NCBI RefSeq assembly: GCF_002443255.2
Contig: NW_019211458.1
Coordinates: 41,482,365 to 41,546,364, forward strand
Reading direction: 5' to 3'
Origin: Varroa destructor
Taxonomy: Eukaryota; Arthropoda; Arachnida; Mesostigmata; Varroidae
Length of the DNA stretch: 64,000 nt
The position numbers and the translations under genes were made by a program. Positions 1-13,496 of this stretch are shown here, piece after piece. Numbering within the stretch: the stretch's first letter is position 1; the number at the start of each line of letters is the position of its first letter. The notes below the pieces were generated by a model. It ran no database searches, was not told the DNA's origin, and was given only the letters and a program-made list of their open reading frames with translations.

Positions 1-1230
1 TTCAGGGAAACGGTAAGCGAATCTTTATGTAAATATACAAGATGTACGAAATATAATGCAAAGCGAGAAAATCGAAAAATTATGGACTATACCAGATGAA
101 AATGCTTCTTCTGTAAAGCACAGCTTTACCTGGGGTCCATTATTAACATCCACAAGGACTGTCATTGGCAATGAAATTGAAAACTTACTGATTTCAGGTT
201 CGCTGGTTTAGGCTGTGAGATATAAGCTTCTATAGAGCTGGGTCGGGTGCTATGTCGATGCTAGCTTGAATACATACACCTACACAGAAATCGACATTTT
301 ACGCGCCCAGTTAATGTTACGTTATGCGTTCCGGGGGCAATTTTCCGGCGCTGTTTCTGGGAGCTGATATCACAGCCAAAAAAAAATTGCATCCAAATGT
401 CTTTGTTCGAGCAGAAATATTCGTTAGAGGTGTGAACTAGAGGAGTGAGCGTAAGCTTTCAAGGACTACGTACGACTAAATGTGTGATACGTCTAGACAC
501 TGCATTCTACATTATTAGAAAAACCTGGTTCAATCTGAGAGCGTTCGCTTTCATCTGCCCGAAACATCTGTAAGCATTAATTGTAATCGTATAAAGCATT
601 TCTACTGATTGTATTATAGCCATACAATGCATGTATTTCTTTGTCAGTCAGATTCCTCAAAAGTCAAGACGACTAGTCTGAACTAAAAGTTCTCTGGGTA
701 CGTTTAGGACGAGGTTCAGAAGCGATTTCTCAGCCGTCGTCAAAGTACTCTGAGATGCATTGTTCCTTTTAAACGCATGATCTTTTTGGGGGACCTTTTA
801 AGCCATTCCTTTTTTTCATCAGGGGGTTTTGTTCGACTCCAAACGTCATTTTCGCCCGCCGTTTTCCTCTTGCACAAATATTCTACAAAAAATAATCACG
901 TGGTACGTGCCGCTTCCTTAGGCGCTATGGCTAAACTGAAAGACACGCGGCCCCTCACGTCACTAACGCAAACATGATATAGGCCGACCTCATTCACCTA
1001 TATACAGGTACAAGGTAAAACCAGTTTAAAGGTTAGGAGTAGGCCGATGGTAGCTCCGTGATGTAGTGCCCTACAGGAACGTATGGATTATGTCTGTTTT
1101 TTTTTTTGTTTGAGGTATGTATTTGAGCTTGCCTGGAATACACCATCATGGTACAATTGCGGACTAAACATAAAACAAGGTTTCCTAGAAAAGTTCATCT
1201 ATACAACAAACCTGAAACGTCACCACTTAC

Positions 1231-1257
1231 TGCAGACGCGATTACTAGTTTCCACAT
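1231..1257 (-). CDS. Candidate signal-peptide first exon (9 codons)
   Basis: ATG at 1257 reads MWKLVIASA and runs directly into GTAAGT in phase 0. This is the same architecture as the MKAF exon of the SSGW gene. If real, the rest of the gene lies below 1230 or outside the window; I found no convincing second exon in 1-1230. Confidence 0.25.
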
Positions 1258-1448
1258 AACGGTTGTGCGATAATACACATGTCACAATTGAGAACATTGG
1301 AATAATAACAAAATACCTAAAGGTAAGATCTAAAGCAATATCACGTATGTTTAGAGATGTGTTTATTAAATATTCTCGCTAAGAGCTCACTTGAAACGAA
1401 AGGCGAATATATCCGCAAAAAAATGAGAACTTTATGAAACAATTTCAG

Positions 1449-1545
1449 CTGATTTTACCAGCTGGATATGAAGAGAGCTCTTTGGAACCAACTTCACTTT
1501 TTTCTCAGCAATCGAAAGCTCCCTTAGCGGCACTGCCTGTCGGAG
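1449..1545 (+). CDS. Candidate exon, 97 bases
   Basis: It follows AACAATTTCAG and ends at GGAG/GTACTG. The phase-0 frame reads LILPAGYEESSLEPTSLF, then SQQSKAPLAALPVG. The frame also extends upstream to an ATG at 1434 and downstream to 1715, so it could be an unspliced small ORF instead. Confidence 0.25.
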
Positions 1546-1952
1546 GTACTGCTTTCCCGCTCGTATCAAAAGGCCAGTTTTTTATAGACCTGAGATACTA
1601 TAGTTTTGTTGATATTTTTACTGTAAAGATACAAAACAAGGCATGCATGTTTCTAAATTGCGTATTTATCCTACGGCCGAAAATGCACTTTTGCCCTAAG
1701 GAGAGCTTTAGATAAGTAAATACTTCAATAATCAAAAAGCACCTTGTTAATTGGGGGGAAATTTTGTTTGTAAATAGAAAATATATGTCGGTCACAAAGC
1801 TGATCAAGTACACAATCTGTATAAATATTCTCTTGTAAACATACAGCATTTTTCTGATCACCCTGTGCATGCATTCGGGCAGTAGGTACAAACATAGTAT
1901 TAGAATTTGCGCTTAGGGCAAACCACTTTGAACGTATAGTATCTTATGTATT

Positions 1953-1978
1953 TATTTCAGCTATTTCAAGCTGAAATA
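1953..1978. repeat. Perfect hairpin, 10-base arms
   Basis: TATTTCAGCT and AGCTGAAATA flank ATTTCA. Confidence 0.6.
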
Positions 1979-2872
1979 GTTTGATTCGATTTTTCTTTAG
2001 ATCGAGACTATGGCCGACCACTGTTCCTTTTCTCCTTCAGCGTTTACTGACTCAATGTATACATTAACTTTGAAACGAGTTGCTTACTATGGTTCCTTTC
2101 AACATTGTTCTCCAGAATTTTCCACCTATCATTAAGATCACCGCTGTTCTAACGGAGGGCTCACCATCAGCTTCGCCCAGCACGGGCTATTTGATAATAT
2201 TTATTATCATATCAAGGGCTTAGACGGTAGCGTTTTATCGAACCGACAGCTCCAACCGTAAACCGCTTAGGCTGAAAATATTTTCTGCTCTGTCTAGGGA
2301 AAATAAATGACGATGAACAGAATGAAAAAGCTATGTAAACATTACGACCACAACATTTCAGACGCTGCTCATTCTATGCCGCAGAAATGCTAGCTGATAA
2401 TCCCGCTAACGCACGGTCTGATTGACATGCTTCGGCACCGCAGTGTACGACGACATACCCTCTGGTAAAGGGTCTGCTCTTGTTCGTGACCTTTGTTAAC
2501 GCCAAATACAAAATCGACATATATACGACTATTTTATCATCAATTAACGCTCATCAGCCAGACATCAACATTAAGATCTTTGTAAATGGACATCAAATAA
2601 TTTCCGGAACCTGTTTTTGATTATAGCCACTATGATATCGTATAGGTCTGTGCAAATACTGTCCAATTGGATATAATTATGGCGATCGGGTACACTTACT
2701 AATTAAAGTAAATCGTAATAGTAAGATAATACATGCGGCGAACATCGGATCTTTAGAACACAGAGACTATAGGAGCTCGAGTTTTTCAGTTGTAAATGGA
2801 ACACGTTATAATGCAAACTGAATACAGTTTCAAAAAAACGTAATCTCATTTTCAATAGACACATGTTTGCAG

Positions 2873-3071
2873 CTCGCTCGTGCGCTCTGCCTAACCGTAG
2901 CCAAGGCTTGCTTCCTCAAGTGGTCGAGAATAACAACACTCTTTGAGCTGGCAGCAGCAAAAGTCACCCTAGCGACAAGAACAGATCATTTTGATTGTCA
3001 TTCTGGACAATCCGGAAGTATCGCTGACGTGATCGAGGCTGCCCATCAGATGCTCGCCATGGATCAAAAAG
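2873..3071 (+). CDS. Candidate internal exon, 199 bases, helical protein
   Basis: The acceptor is ACACATGTTTGCAG and the donor is AAAAAG/GTAAAG. Only the phase-0 frame is open. It encodes 66 residues with strongly helical, Ala/Leu-rich character: LARALCLTVAKACFLKWSR, then FELAAAKVTLATR and SIADVIEAAHQMLAMDQK. G+C is about half, against under 40 percent outside. The pattern reminded me of helical-bundle adhesion proteins (talin or vinculin type), but I cannot support an assignment. Confidence 0.45.
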
Positions 3072-6000
3072 GTAAAGTACTTGAAAACAGAGGCAGTTTT
3101 TCTCGTTACGAAGGAGATTAACATTGCCTATGAGGTATATCGTGCTGCAACAACCGTGTGGTAGTTGGGGCCAACAGCAACTGCAAAGCAGAAAATGTAC
3201 TCCACAAAATAGTGGGGGTTATTCAGCTACTAAGTAAAATGAAACGGACAACTTTTATGAAGGGCATTCTGTAAGTTCGATGCAGATAAATCAGTGTTGA
3301 TTTTTTAAATTTTCTATGAAAAAAAGCGTTACCATATGTTTTTAAGCGCATATTTACCCTAATTTCAGTACAGTTATGACATTTTGCTAGTACAATAAAA
3401 TAGAACGGTCATGCTGATGAGCGCCGAGAATCCAAAAAGTATTCGATGTGTTATTTTTTTTTTTTTACTCTAATAGCAGTCTCACCATCCCTGGCGTATT
3501 GATTTGGAGGAAAACTCAAAGACGAACTAGCCCTGAATAAAAATGTTTCAGCTTATTTATAGTTCCACTTCGCGTTCTCTCTCTCTCTCTCTCTCTCTCT
3601 TAATACTTTGAGATAATTCTGTATTTTCAAAATAGTAAAGTGACAGGCCCCTACCCATTAAGGTCAAGTTGACTGTTTGCAACATTTTTGAAACGTATCA
3701 TACGTAAACATTATTACATTATCGTTAAACTCTTCGCTATCGAAGATCCACGTTCAGTCGTGAAAAAGGTTTTTTTTCTTAAGAATCACTCATTTTCAGA
3801 GTACGTAGACTGTAGTTTCAGAGAGTAGTTTCAGACTGGTACGTAGGACGTGTCCATAGCTTCCGTGATAATGTACCTTAACTACCTACTTTTAAACCTA
3901 AATGGACATGATTTACAATCGTTGTCTCCATATTGCTTTTCGAAAGTTTGAAGAACGATGATACATTTTTAGGAAGATTTTTTTCCACGATTGAATCTGA
4001 ATTCACAGTGATGACTCACACAGTGTCAGCGCGGGAACATTTTGCCTCCTGAATATTGATAATACAGGAAATAGGTAAATTTTGAAACGCCCTATTGAAC
4101 GTTTCCGATGGAACCGTCCTCAAAATTGCTTTTGTACATCCTCGGCCGTTGACCTTTGACTTACAGGGCGAGGTTTCTACACCATGGAATAGCGTAAAGC
4201 GTTCGACAAAGCAGCGGTTTTATACAAATCTATATAGGCGCTATTAGCTTTGACAACAAAGCACCGGGAAGTTGTTTTTACACAGATGGTCCACCGTGTA
4301 TATTCATGTATGCGTGATCTGACTATTTAATAAATGTTTTAATGAAAGCTATATATAAGTGATGCATGAAAGGTCCCAAGTAATGGATATTATAGGAAGC
4401 GATAAATCGTCAATTCTATCGATATCTAGTCGAGTACATGAGTTCTGTTTTTAAATACCGTACATTTTTCATTCAAAAGCTCCATACGGTGGTACGCACA
4501 TTAACGTACCACTCTTTCGAATGCATCCTTAAGGGTGTAGAGAACATACCTATAATCTACAAAATAATCTATGCTTGGAGTCGTCGGTATATTTTAGATA
4601 TTTGATTTCAAATTGAATCTAAAGCAGCTAGCCGGCTTCCAGCAGAAGCCAATAATGAAAAATTCGGAACTTTGTCAGTTTTCACGCGGAGCTATCTCAT
4701 AGCAAGACAAAAGAGCTAGGTCACGTGATTCTGCAAATTAAGTCTAGTGCCCCATTCTGTCCAGGGCGCTTTTTTGATCAAAATGAACGCAATGGAAAGA
4801 TCCATAACTGTTAGTGTGCCTGACTTAGCTCTAAGCGATCTCAGTAGTTGCTGGTGAAGCGATAGGACACAAGGAAATACAGAGGGGGATCGAAGCATTA
4901 ATTATTGCAGAAAAACCTCGACATGTGACGCACTAATTTTTTTCAATGCGCTTACATATTGAGAAGTCGGGTAACACTTCTTTACTTTTGTTTTACCACG
5001 TTTTTTGAATACGGGTGTCGACGTGAGAGGTCTGGAGCCATGCTGTCGTAGTACAATATATCAAATGTTCTTGTAAAATATTGGCTTATCCATTAAAAGT
5101 ATGCACAGTAAAAAGCTACGATAAAGAATAGAAGCGACTTGCGCCTCTTTAGCAGAGAGTTTGTGTACCGAAACGACAGACGAGGGTCTCAGCTTTTAAG
5201 CTTCAATGTGACCTTCATAATTAAACTGATAAAACGGTTCAAAGAAGAGTCGGTGAGATTGTTGAGGCTAGAGATGTACTTCAACAAGATGGATTATCCT
5301 CCGTCTTGAGTGTTAGTGTGATTGGTTTATTGACAATAGAATAGATAACGCTTAGAAGACGTATTATGCATCTCATTCTTACGCAAAATACGTTTGCGAT
5401 CGACCTTTTCTAAATTAGGTTGGCCAGGTAAAGACAGGGAGTCGGTGTTTTCTATCCCTGAGGTGGTTGGATAATAAGTCGTTGGTTTAACGAGCAATGA
5501 GATCCAGATTGATCGCTGGTAAAAGATTTAGGATAGAACAGAGATTCGAGAGTTATTGAAGCAAACAATGAGGTTCGATGGACAGCAACCCCAGAGAGCG
5601 TTATGTGATGCTGCGATCAGCAACTACTGCATCATTATCATGACGATCTACGTTTGACGACAATTTGTCTAGGTAAAAGGTCAACTATAGGCTCACTTGT
5701 TAGGTCAATGTAAATTTGAATTACATTTAATTCTTGTCTGACTTGCACATAGACTCCTGCAATCCGCGGCGGACGATCACTCGAAAATATGGAACAGATA
5801 TTGTTACATAATAGCTCACCGTATTACATAATACTATCAATGCAAATTTCACAAATTAACGCATCGCCGGTCTGCTGAGTAAGTAATGGGTATGAGCGCA
5901 GGTCAGAGTATCAAGCCTAGCACCAAAACTCGAAGTTCCTTATTCGCGTCTTAATTGTCGATTCCCATTGCATGCACCGACCTGTGTTGGGGTAGTTCAC

Positions 6001-7224
6001 TTGTCCCGTACCGCCCAAAATATTTCTATCGTTTACATTCCTATAGCATTTAAATAGAACTTCATCCAGACAGATATATTGTCCTAGAAGCCAGCAACAG
6101 TGCAACATTTTCTGTAATTTCCTATAGATAATCCGTATATCGGACGCCTCAAAGTTAAACACGACATTGACAAAGGCTGTTTCAAAACCTGCACCTTTAG
6201 GAAGGGTAGATCATACCTAGCAACAACTATTTTCATTACAAGTAAACGATTGTGTCAATCGTTGCCGCGTGCTCGCGAGCGTAAATAAACTTCGTCGCAT
6301 CGCTGATCGTTGTTTATTGCTGAATGAGACCAACGCCGGCATGAGTGAAAAAGTTCAGCTACTCACAACAATCGATTACTGTAGACAGCCTTCAATTCTT
6401 GCTTCATTCAGAAAGAACGATTGATTTTGCGCGGATATCTCGGAGCTCACGTTTGTAAACAGTCAGTGGAATTCTGACTTAGGACAACATTCGTCGGTTA
6501 GACCAGAGATGCGACACAAATCCAATGCATGGAAACTTTTAAGTTTTTCCGAACAGATCAGGGAGGCAGAGGTTCAACAATCTAAGCCTGGACCCCAAGT
6601 TATAGAATGAGCCCACGCAGAAATTTAAGAATTACTTATTAAAATCGAAATTTGCCGGTTTGCCAGTACGGCTAAGCGTAAGTATGACTTCATTTAATGG
6701 AGAAGCCGTTGGCCTAGGCAGACATCGCGATGCGTTAACTCATGCCAATATCAATGAAGCCTTTCCTAAGTATCGGGTAGATACACTGTGCGCCAGGGAA
6801 AGCGGACAAGCTTCATGAGAGTTAAGCGCTTCTAATTAACTACTACAGTTTAAATAAGCTCTTAATCATTCGTTACTTAGTTCTTAATGTCGATTTTCCG
6901 TATAAATAAGACTTTGCAATCTTCAAATGGTACATTTGTTATGCCACAACTATAAGTAGAGTGAGCTTATTATTATTAACATTATTATTATATTATTAAC
7001 ACAGTAAAGCTTATTAAATTGAATACTTGAGCGAGCTAACCTTTACAAAGGCTTTTTTCTTAACGTCATTTGTTTAAATCGTACAAGGAAAGCATGTTTG
7101 CTGCCTGCTGAGACTGTCTCAGGTAATCAAATTGCGTAAATAAATATTTTCGAATTATATGCCCGGTGCCGCTGTTAGATATTTAGTCAGCCGGCTTTTC
7201 CTATTTTGTACTAACAAAATACAG
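3072..7224. other. No confident gene
   Basis: AT-rich, with stops in all frames. Short frames at 4716-4898 and 5917-6162 (minus) look like chance. A possible tiny exon ends at the GTAAGT at 3271. It holds the CT repeat. Confidence 0.4.
3575..3601. repeat. (CT)n microsatellite
   Basis: Uninterrupted CT dinucleotides, about 13 units. Confidence 0.9.
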
Positions 7225-7267
7225 TTTCTCTACGCCCGACATCGAACCTTGACAGCCTTACGTGTCC
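7225..7267 (+). CDS. Candidate micro-exon with TACTAAC branch-point motif
   Basis: The segment is preceded by CTATTTTGTACTAACAAAATACAG, which holds the strong branch-point consensus TACTAAC 11 bases before the AG. It is followed by GTAAGT. It is 43 bases and GC-rich, and two frames are open. The splice signals are stronger evidence than the coding potential. Confidence 0.3.
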
Positions 7268-8465
7268 GTAAGTCTAAACACGTTCCTACTGCCGTATCAC
7301 TAAAAGAATAATCAACGTATTTGCAGAAGGCAACCCGTTGTTTCGCGCTTTTTTAACAGGGTCCGATTTCTAATTTAAGTGTTTGTTATTCCTGCGCCAT
7401 GTCTAGCAACCAAAGAAAAGGAGTTTTTAATCTCAATTGAATGTTTCGATCGCACGGGCCTTGTGTAGTCTCCTACACGACGCGGGCAATTTTGAGAATA
7501 AAAAAAACCCACGACTTGTCGTTATTCGGAAACTGGCCGAAAAGTAAAGCCAAAATGATTACTCCTAAACTAATCATGGAATATATTCGTTAACACTAGA
7601 GATATTCTAAATGAAGGCATAAATATTTTATTATGAAGTACAATGCACCCTTCTGTACAGCGTCAAGTCTATATTTATCAATCCGTGAATAATAAAAAAC
7701 ACCGCATATCGAGCAATATCAGGCGACTCTGCAAACACATTCGATGCTAACCAGTTGTAGTACTGTTACCTCTTCCCAAAAACTTCTCGTTTTTTTTTTT
7801 TGATGCAAGAGGTTTTCGAAATGGGAGCTGAGCATTTAGCAATGATCGGTCGTTTTCGACGTCTGAACAGACGCTTCTGCGTTAATATTTCTATTAGATT
7901 TGCCAATAATGGATAAATTGTAAATCGAAAGCCCCAATCGGCACGGAACGCAATTATTTTTGATCTGCTCTGTGCTAGCGAAGCAGTCCGACACTAGCAT
8001 TTAGCCAAAATCTATATTCATTCTCGCTTTATCTTGATTTTTCTAAGTGCTAGAAAATCTAACATACTAAATTCATTAAAGGACAAGCTTCTGTTTGATG
8101 TGAACGTTACGTACTATGGTAACAACTGTTATTGATTAAATGTATCTTTTAGGATTCTAGAAATGGGGCTCGAATCGTTAATGTCCACAAAGAGTCCAAC
8201 ATAAATAAAAAAAAAAACACATGTCTTTGTGTCATTGCGTGGTATAGAATGATAACGGAGTAATTTAGTGCGAGGCAACATTCTGACCTGTGAGCGGTCA
8301 CCTTTAAATAATGGAATAGAGAACAGCTCAAAGAGCCAGTCTTCGTGAACATTTAAGCCTGTGGGCCGAAGGCCAAGCACCTACTTTAGTGTGACACTGG
8401 CTGGTTTAGGCATTCGAAACACGACGTCGTCTAACACGCTGCCGTTAACACCTTTATTTATTATT

Positions 8466-8810
8466 TTAGAAAGGGTTAGTCTTATTGTAGTGATGAAATT
8501 TTTCCATAAGCTTCATGGAAGCGGCTCGTGCGGGTACCTCTGGTAGATCTTGTGGTGGACGATGGGAAAAAAACGAAATAAACAGAATGCGGGGTAACCG
8601 ATTCAAATGCAGCAATACGATCCTTTTTAAAAGCAGCGTCAAATCATCATTATTAGGCAGCAGGGTGCACACGGAGAGAACGGTTCGTGATCCGTGGCTG
8701 GAACCACCCATACGATAAACACTATCCATTAGGGGCGTACCGTCGACAAAAAAGATAGAATCATTTCGTAGGCAAAGAGTTAGGCTCTCTGGGTAAACTG
8801 ATTGAAGCAA
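8466..8810 (-). other. Open stretch of 114 codons, coding status unclear
   Basis: The minus strand is open from 8810 to 8466 without a good start. Visible pieces include LRNDSIFFVDGTPLMDSVYR. The plus strand also has a shorter frame with ATG at 8515 (MEAARAGTSGRSCGGRWEK) that ends at a GGG/GTAACC donor. The stretch is GC-richer than its neighbours. I cannot tell which strand, if either, is coding. Confidence 0.2.
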
Positions 8811-9024
8811 TCAACATAGCGGCACAGACTTTAGTTTGTCATCGAACGATTCAATAGGTTGATTTTATCTTGCAGATTATCACGAATAGAATTCACAATA
8901 ACATACAAACGTGCACTACAAATCGCACATATAGCTAGCGGTTTAGTCGAAGATTAACCGGAAAAAGGCTATTTGTAACAGTAAAGCAAAGCACTTCTAG
9001 AAACATCAAAAAACCTGGACTGGC

Positions 9025-9291
9025 CTACAGGTCATACTTCAGCCGAATTAAAACTGAACTCTGATGTCTAGTATATAATAATGTTTCAAGTTTCACCTCT
9101 GCTGCCATTTTTGTACCATCGATAATAATGGTAAAGTTCTTTCGAGGATGTGAGACAACCAAAGAGCCAGGACACTTGTCATCAAGGACGTCAAAACCGT
9201 TTAGGTGAAGCATACCACCTTCCTTTTGATGCAGAAGGGGCGGATTGTAAGTTTTCGTCGAAAAAGCCTTTAAAGCAACGATATAGCTCAC
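9025..9291 (-). other. Open stretch of 88 codons, coding status unclear
   Basis: It contains GGMLHLNGFDVLDDKCPGSL, then VVSHPRKNFTIIIDGTKMA and EVKLETLLYTRHQS. Composition is protein-like, but splice signals are weak. It lies just below the plus-strand candidate exon 9323-9486. Confidence 0.2.
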
Positions 9292-9322
9292 TGTCTACAC
9301 GTTTTTGAACACGTTGACTTAG

Positions 9323-9486
9323 GGCTATTCGCCCGCAATGATATGTCCTATGTGGCAAGTTTTGTTGTCGCTGATGACCCAAGCTATAAACCAGATCAAA
9401 ATAAGACGAACAGCTCTGACAAAAAAGCAGGCATTGTTAAGTCAGGGGCAAGTAGCAGAAAGTGTCTCAAGAAGAACTGTGCATCG
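9323..9486 (+). CDS. Candidate exon, 164 bases
   Basis: The acceptor is ACACGTTGACTTAG and the donor is ATCG/GTAAGG. The open frame has two leading bases and ends in phase 0. It contains an ATG at 9343 (MSYVASFVVADDPSYKPDQ, then a Lys/Ser-rich stretch and CLKKNCAS). It could be an internal exon following 2873-3071, whose ending phase fits. It could also be a first coding exon starting at the ATG. Confidence 0.35.
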
Positions 9487-11554
9487 GTAAGGTGGCTATT
9501 TGTTCACTACCCGGGCAAGTTAAGCCTTAGACCATATATTGCTAAATATAGAAATTTGAAAGCGTATTTGTCATACTCAAATAACTGTACCTTGTGGAAT
9601 CAGCTTTGCCGTTACCAAATGATTCATCCCTTCTGTAGCATCAATTTAGCAAATTGAAAAATATTGAAGGCAAAGGGTGCCTAATGAGGTATATTTTTAG
9701 GGAAAGTGGCAAAAATAGAACACAGGCGCAAGCAACTGACTCAACGCTCTGACTATCGACTCCGTAACGAAACCAATTGTTCGAGTGAGTCAGTTTAAGC
9801 TCTGGATAAAAATAACGAGTCGACGTTGTTAAGTAACATCTCTTAATAATAATTATTTTCAGGCCAGAAGACGAAAGATTGCTACGAATAACTTTTAGAC
9901 GGACTCTAGTCCCAACAGATGAACATAGACTTCATCAAATATTGAAACTATTATGTAGCAGATATTTTCTAAGCACTATTAATGCCATTGTCGTATGTTT
10001 AGGAAATCAAAATTGCTACAAAAAGTTCAAGCTTTTTTTTCTAGCTTTTTTTCTAGCTTTTCTACAACAGATTTTTCTAGCTTTCCAATAATCATCTTAG
10101 TCCTATTTTTGGACTAACGGTAAATTTTGAGCTCTAGAACAAATTCGGCAAACGGACTGATTTACAAAGCGCTGTGAAGAAAACAAGGCCTTGTGTAGTA
10201 AATATGGACAAGTCATATAATAATATGATCGCTCGGTGACCATATAAAACACGCATTCGGTGTCCTGCGATGGTATGAAAGTGATGTATCGGCCTACTAA
10301 ATATAGCGATAAGTAGAGTCCTGAAACGGAATTAGTTTTTTGAAGCGATGCTAAACATTCGTAGATCTATTGAACTTCATGCAATCTGGTTTCACATATT
10401 GTTACTGCGGCTACCTAGATTCATGAATAGCTAATAGCGGATACATCTTTATTTGTCCATTACCCGGATCTACTACGGATTATTGGCTTTTCGAGTTCTT
10501 CCTAGTTCCGTTGTGCGTTACAAGGGTAATAGAACTTTTCCAACGAAAAGAACAAACTCATTAAAGATTCAATTATACAAAAAAAAAAATGATTTTGGCC
10601 ATATTCAAGACTGGTCTAATACTTTCGCTCATAATATGGCGGGGTAAATACGAAGGTCATTGAAACTGCCAAGGGCAAAATTTGTCGCTCAACACGTTCA
10701 TTTCGCATAAATACAACCTAGCTTTTACTATGTATGAGACAACCACCTTCTATAAGAAAACCTCTGTGCAAGCGGCATATAGAAGGGCATGACATACACG
10801 AATACTCTAGCCGTAAAGGTAATATCGTTAATTTCATTAGGGAACGATACACTACGAAAAGCAAATAGGAACCACGGACTACCCGTTGTTTCCAAAGACA
10901 TGCCTGGCTAGGTTGGTTATGATCAACTACACATTAGATCTACCGTGGGGGCTTAAAGCGTGGTGTGTTCGTATGGGTTCGTAACGATATAGGCCAATTT
11001 CAAGTAGGAGACAGATGTCATTGTGGGAAACTTGAAAAATCACAGGAGAATTTACGAATAAAGCTAGGTTTTTTTCATGAAAAATATGAAACACTAGCCG
11101 TATGAATACGTGTACGTATGTTCTATTTTCGAAGGTATCAGTTCTTCTAGAAGGCAATACAAAGCTTATTTGATGTTTGTGCTGCCTTTCAATAGTATGC
11201 TTTTTCTCAAAAGCCTCGAAAACGTCCATCATTGGTGTGGCATGGAGTCACAAAATAAGCTACTAATACGTTTAAAACTAACGTGTTAGCTTAATAGTCG
11301 GAAAATGCTGACTAATTAGAGGTGCAATTACGGCAACGGGTTTTCTGAGAATCGCGAAGAAAAGTACATAACGCTTTTGGTAAGATATAAATGTAAGACA
11401 AGAAAATCCAATCCATCTACAAAGATAACGATTATCTGTCTTTAGGAAATATAATTCATCGCTTTATTGTTATCGCGTCGTTCGCGCCTCATCAAAGCAC
11501 GAGATAGAAATCGGCACCTCCCGTAAAGGACGCACAGCCGTTAACGATATAGAA

Positions 11555-11617
11555 AAATAATAATAATAATAATAATAAAAAATAAAGTAATATATATAAT
11601 AATAATAATAATAATTA
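11555..11617. repeat. (AAT)n microsatellite, two blocks
   Basis: Two AAT/ATA runs are separated by a short A-rich stretch. They cause the Tyr-rich false frame on the minus strand. Confidence 0.9.
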
Positions 11618-11646
11618 AAAAATAAGTTGTCAATAGAACATCTCGT

Positions 11647-11649
<3 letters not shown>

Positions 11650-11681
<32 letters not shown>
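11650..11681. repeat. (AC)n microsatellite
   Basis: About 15 uninterrupted AC units, 35 bases after the AAT block. Confidence 0.95.
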
Positions 11682-11683
<2 letters not shown>

Positions 11684-12186
11684 TGTTACTATGTACAAAC
11701 GATAGATATAGTTATTCGCTAGATAAAAAAAGGTTTTAGTTATGATCTACTTCACTACATATGTCTTTTTGAAGGACAAAAGTTTTTTACGTAACTGTCG
11801 GAAACTATCGTTTCGCTTCTCTAGTATTAGTGCGATGAAGAATGTAAGCGGCTTTATGAATCACTCCAGTTTCAAGAACAATTACAGTCTCGTGAACGGG
11901 ACCTGAAGGAGTTTCTTTCCGCCGTCAATTGGGTAGGTTCAAGGAATAGTGCAGTTTTAGGACACTGTATCCGCCTGTTACTACTGCGACTCTATCGCAT
12001 CAGTATTTCTCATCGAACAAATAAGCAATTTTTTTTCTATATTTTGAAATAATATTATTAAACTAATTATGCACCATTCAATCGATGACTTTCTGCCATC
12101 TTTCTGGTAAAATCTCATCGTTGTAAAACGTTTGTGATTTCCTGGCTAATGATATTTGTGTTTATCCATTGAAACTGGATTAACAG

Positions 12187-12254
12187 CATTAAACGAGTCC
12201 TGCAAAAATTGTCTGATGGTACAAGATCCGGACTACACGGCAAATGCAATAAAA
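12187..12254 (+). CDS. Candidate internal exon, 68 bases
   Basis: The segment lies between TTAACAG and AAAA/GTAAGT. With two leading bases it reads LNESCKNCLMVQDPDYTANAIK and ends in phase 0. A second frame is also open, so the coding frame is not certain. The pyrimidine tract is weak. Confidence 0.3.
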
Positions 12255-12319
12255 GTAAGTTGTAAAGTAAAAGTGGAAGTCTTCTATTTTCGATTTTTTT
12301 TGCTAGTTACCGATAGCGG

Positions 12320-12382
12320 AAATCAATCAATCAATCAATCAATCGCTTTCCCTGGCGGCAGCAGCAGCAGCAGCAGCAGCAA
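12320..12382. repeat. (AATC)n followed by (GCA)n microsatellites
   Basis: About six AATC units (12320-12344) are followed by about eight GCA units (12357-12381). Confidence 0.95.
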
Positions 12383-12847
12383 TTTTAATGAGCGATTTTC
12401 TCCCAACATTATCAAATACATAACATCATCACCTGGTTCAGAGTCAGTCTGAGTTTTGCCATTTTTCTTATTTGCGCAGTATGTGGTATATGATCGATTT
12501 TTCCTCACCTACTTTGGAGATGGTTTAATTCTGTTTTGTCGATTCTGTAGATTTCTACAGACTGAAACACGATCGAGCAGAGTCTTCTGCACTCAATCAG
12601 TGAGACAGACCTTTTTGCAATTATTTTTATTCAAACAATTTAAAACTGTTCGGTGGTGGATGTTTAGTTTGTTGGCGGTATTACAGCTATTCAAGTGTCA
12701 GCCTTGCTCAACTTTCGCAATAGTTTCATAACGTTTTACGTCATGGGTCAGTAACTACGGGGGGCACCTTTCTATAATGAAAGCCACAGAGCTATGACTA
12801 AAGCGTTGCTTCCGATCACGCACCTTGACCACAAGCAACACAATATC

Positions 12848-12869
12848 TTTTTTTTTTTTTTTTTTTTTT
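12848..12869. repeat. Poly-T tract
   Basis: A run of 22 T. A comparable poly-A run lies at 13162-13181 and poly-T at 19591-19611. They may be remnants of poly-A tails, but no retroelement body was seen beside them. Confidence 0.9.
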
Positions 12870-13161
12870 ATTACCTGGGGCGATATTTGTGTTTTTCTTA
12901 TCGTAATAGAATTGTAAAATACAGTTGTAAAATTTTGCAGTAATTTCACCTATGTTCAGGACATCCTACCTTACGTCTTAATAATAGTATTTCAACAATT
13001 CTAACACATCTGTTCGATTTATATTACCTACGATATGTGACTTCAAAGCCATCTCGCTAGAAAAGTGGCCAGCAAATACTTTTCAAACGACCCAATATGT
13101 GCTGTCAAGGACTGGCCGTTTGCAACAGGTTTGCGGACGCGGATGATTTGCCTCGGAAATT

Positions 13162-13181
13162 AAAAAAAAAAAAAAAAAAAA
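13162..13181. repeat. Poly-A tract
   Basis: A run of 20 A. Confidence 0.9.
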
Positions 13182-13468
13182 GTTTTTTGATTGCATTTTT
13201 GTTATGACTGCATGTTTTGTTGGCAACACTTTCCTGAGCGCATTATTGACGATTATTTTCATACATACGTTCTAAATGTATCACCCAATAGCTGATTGTT
13301 ACTTCTGTCAAAATCTGCTAGATTAGGCGAAAATACTTGCAATCAAGGTCTATGAAGAAGTTGTTCTAGAGTAAATAGCGGATGCGCACAAAAGCTAAAA
13401 AGGTATTTACTTCGATGTTGTAGGGAAACGATGGATATCATACTATTGCGACAACAACTAAAATTCAG

Positions 13469-13496
13469 ATGCTGCCTCTTATGAGGCATTTTCGAG
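13469..13496 (+). CDS. Candidate micro-exon, 28 bases
   Basis: The acceptor is AACTAAAATTCAG and the donor is CGAG/GTAAGC. In phase 0 it reads MLPLMRHFR. Its ending phase fits the exon at 43859. It is too short to be secure. Confidence 0.2.

Noticed and set aside
11470..11679. Tyr-rich minus-strand frame
   Set aside because: Translation of AAT and AC microsatellites.
12848..13181. Poly-T and poly-A runs as SINE or LINE tails
   Set aside because: No element body or target-site duplication could be seen next to them.
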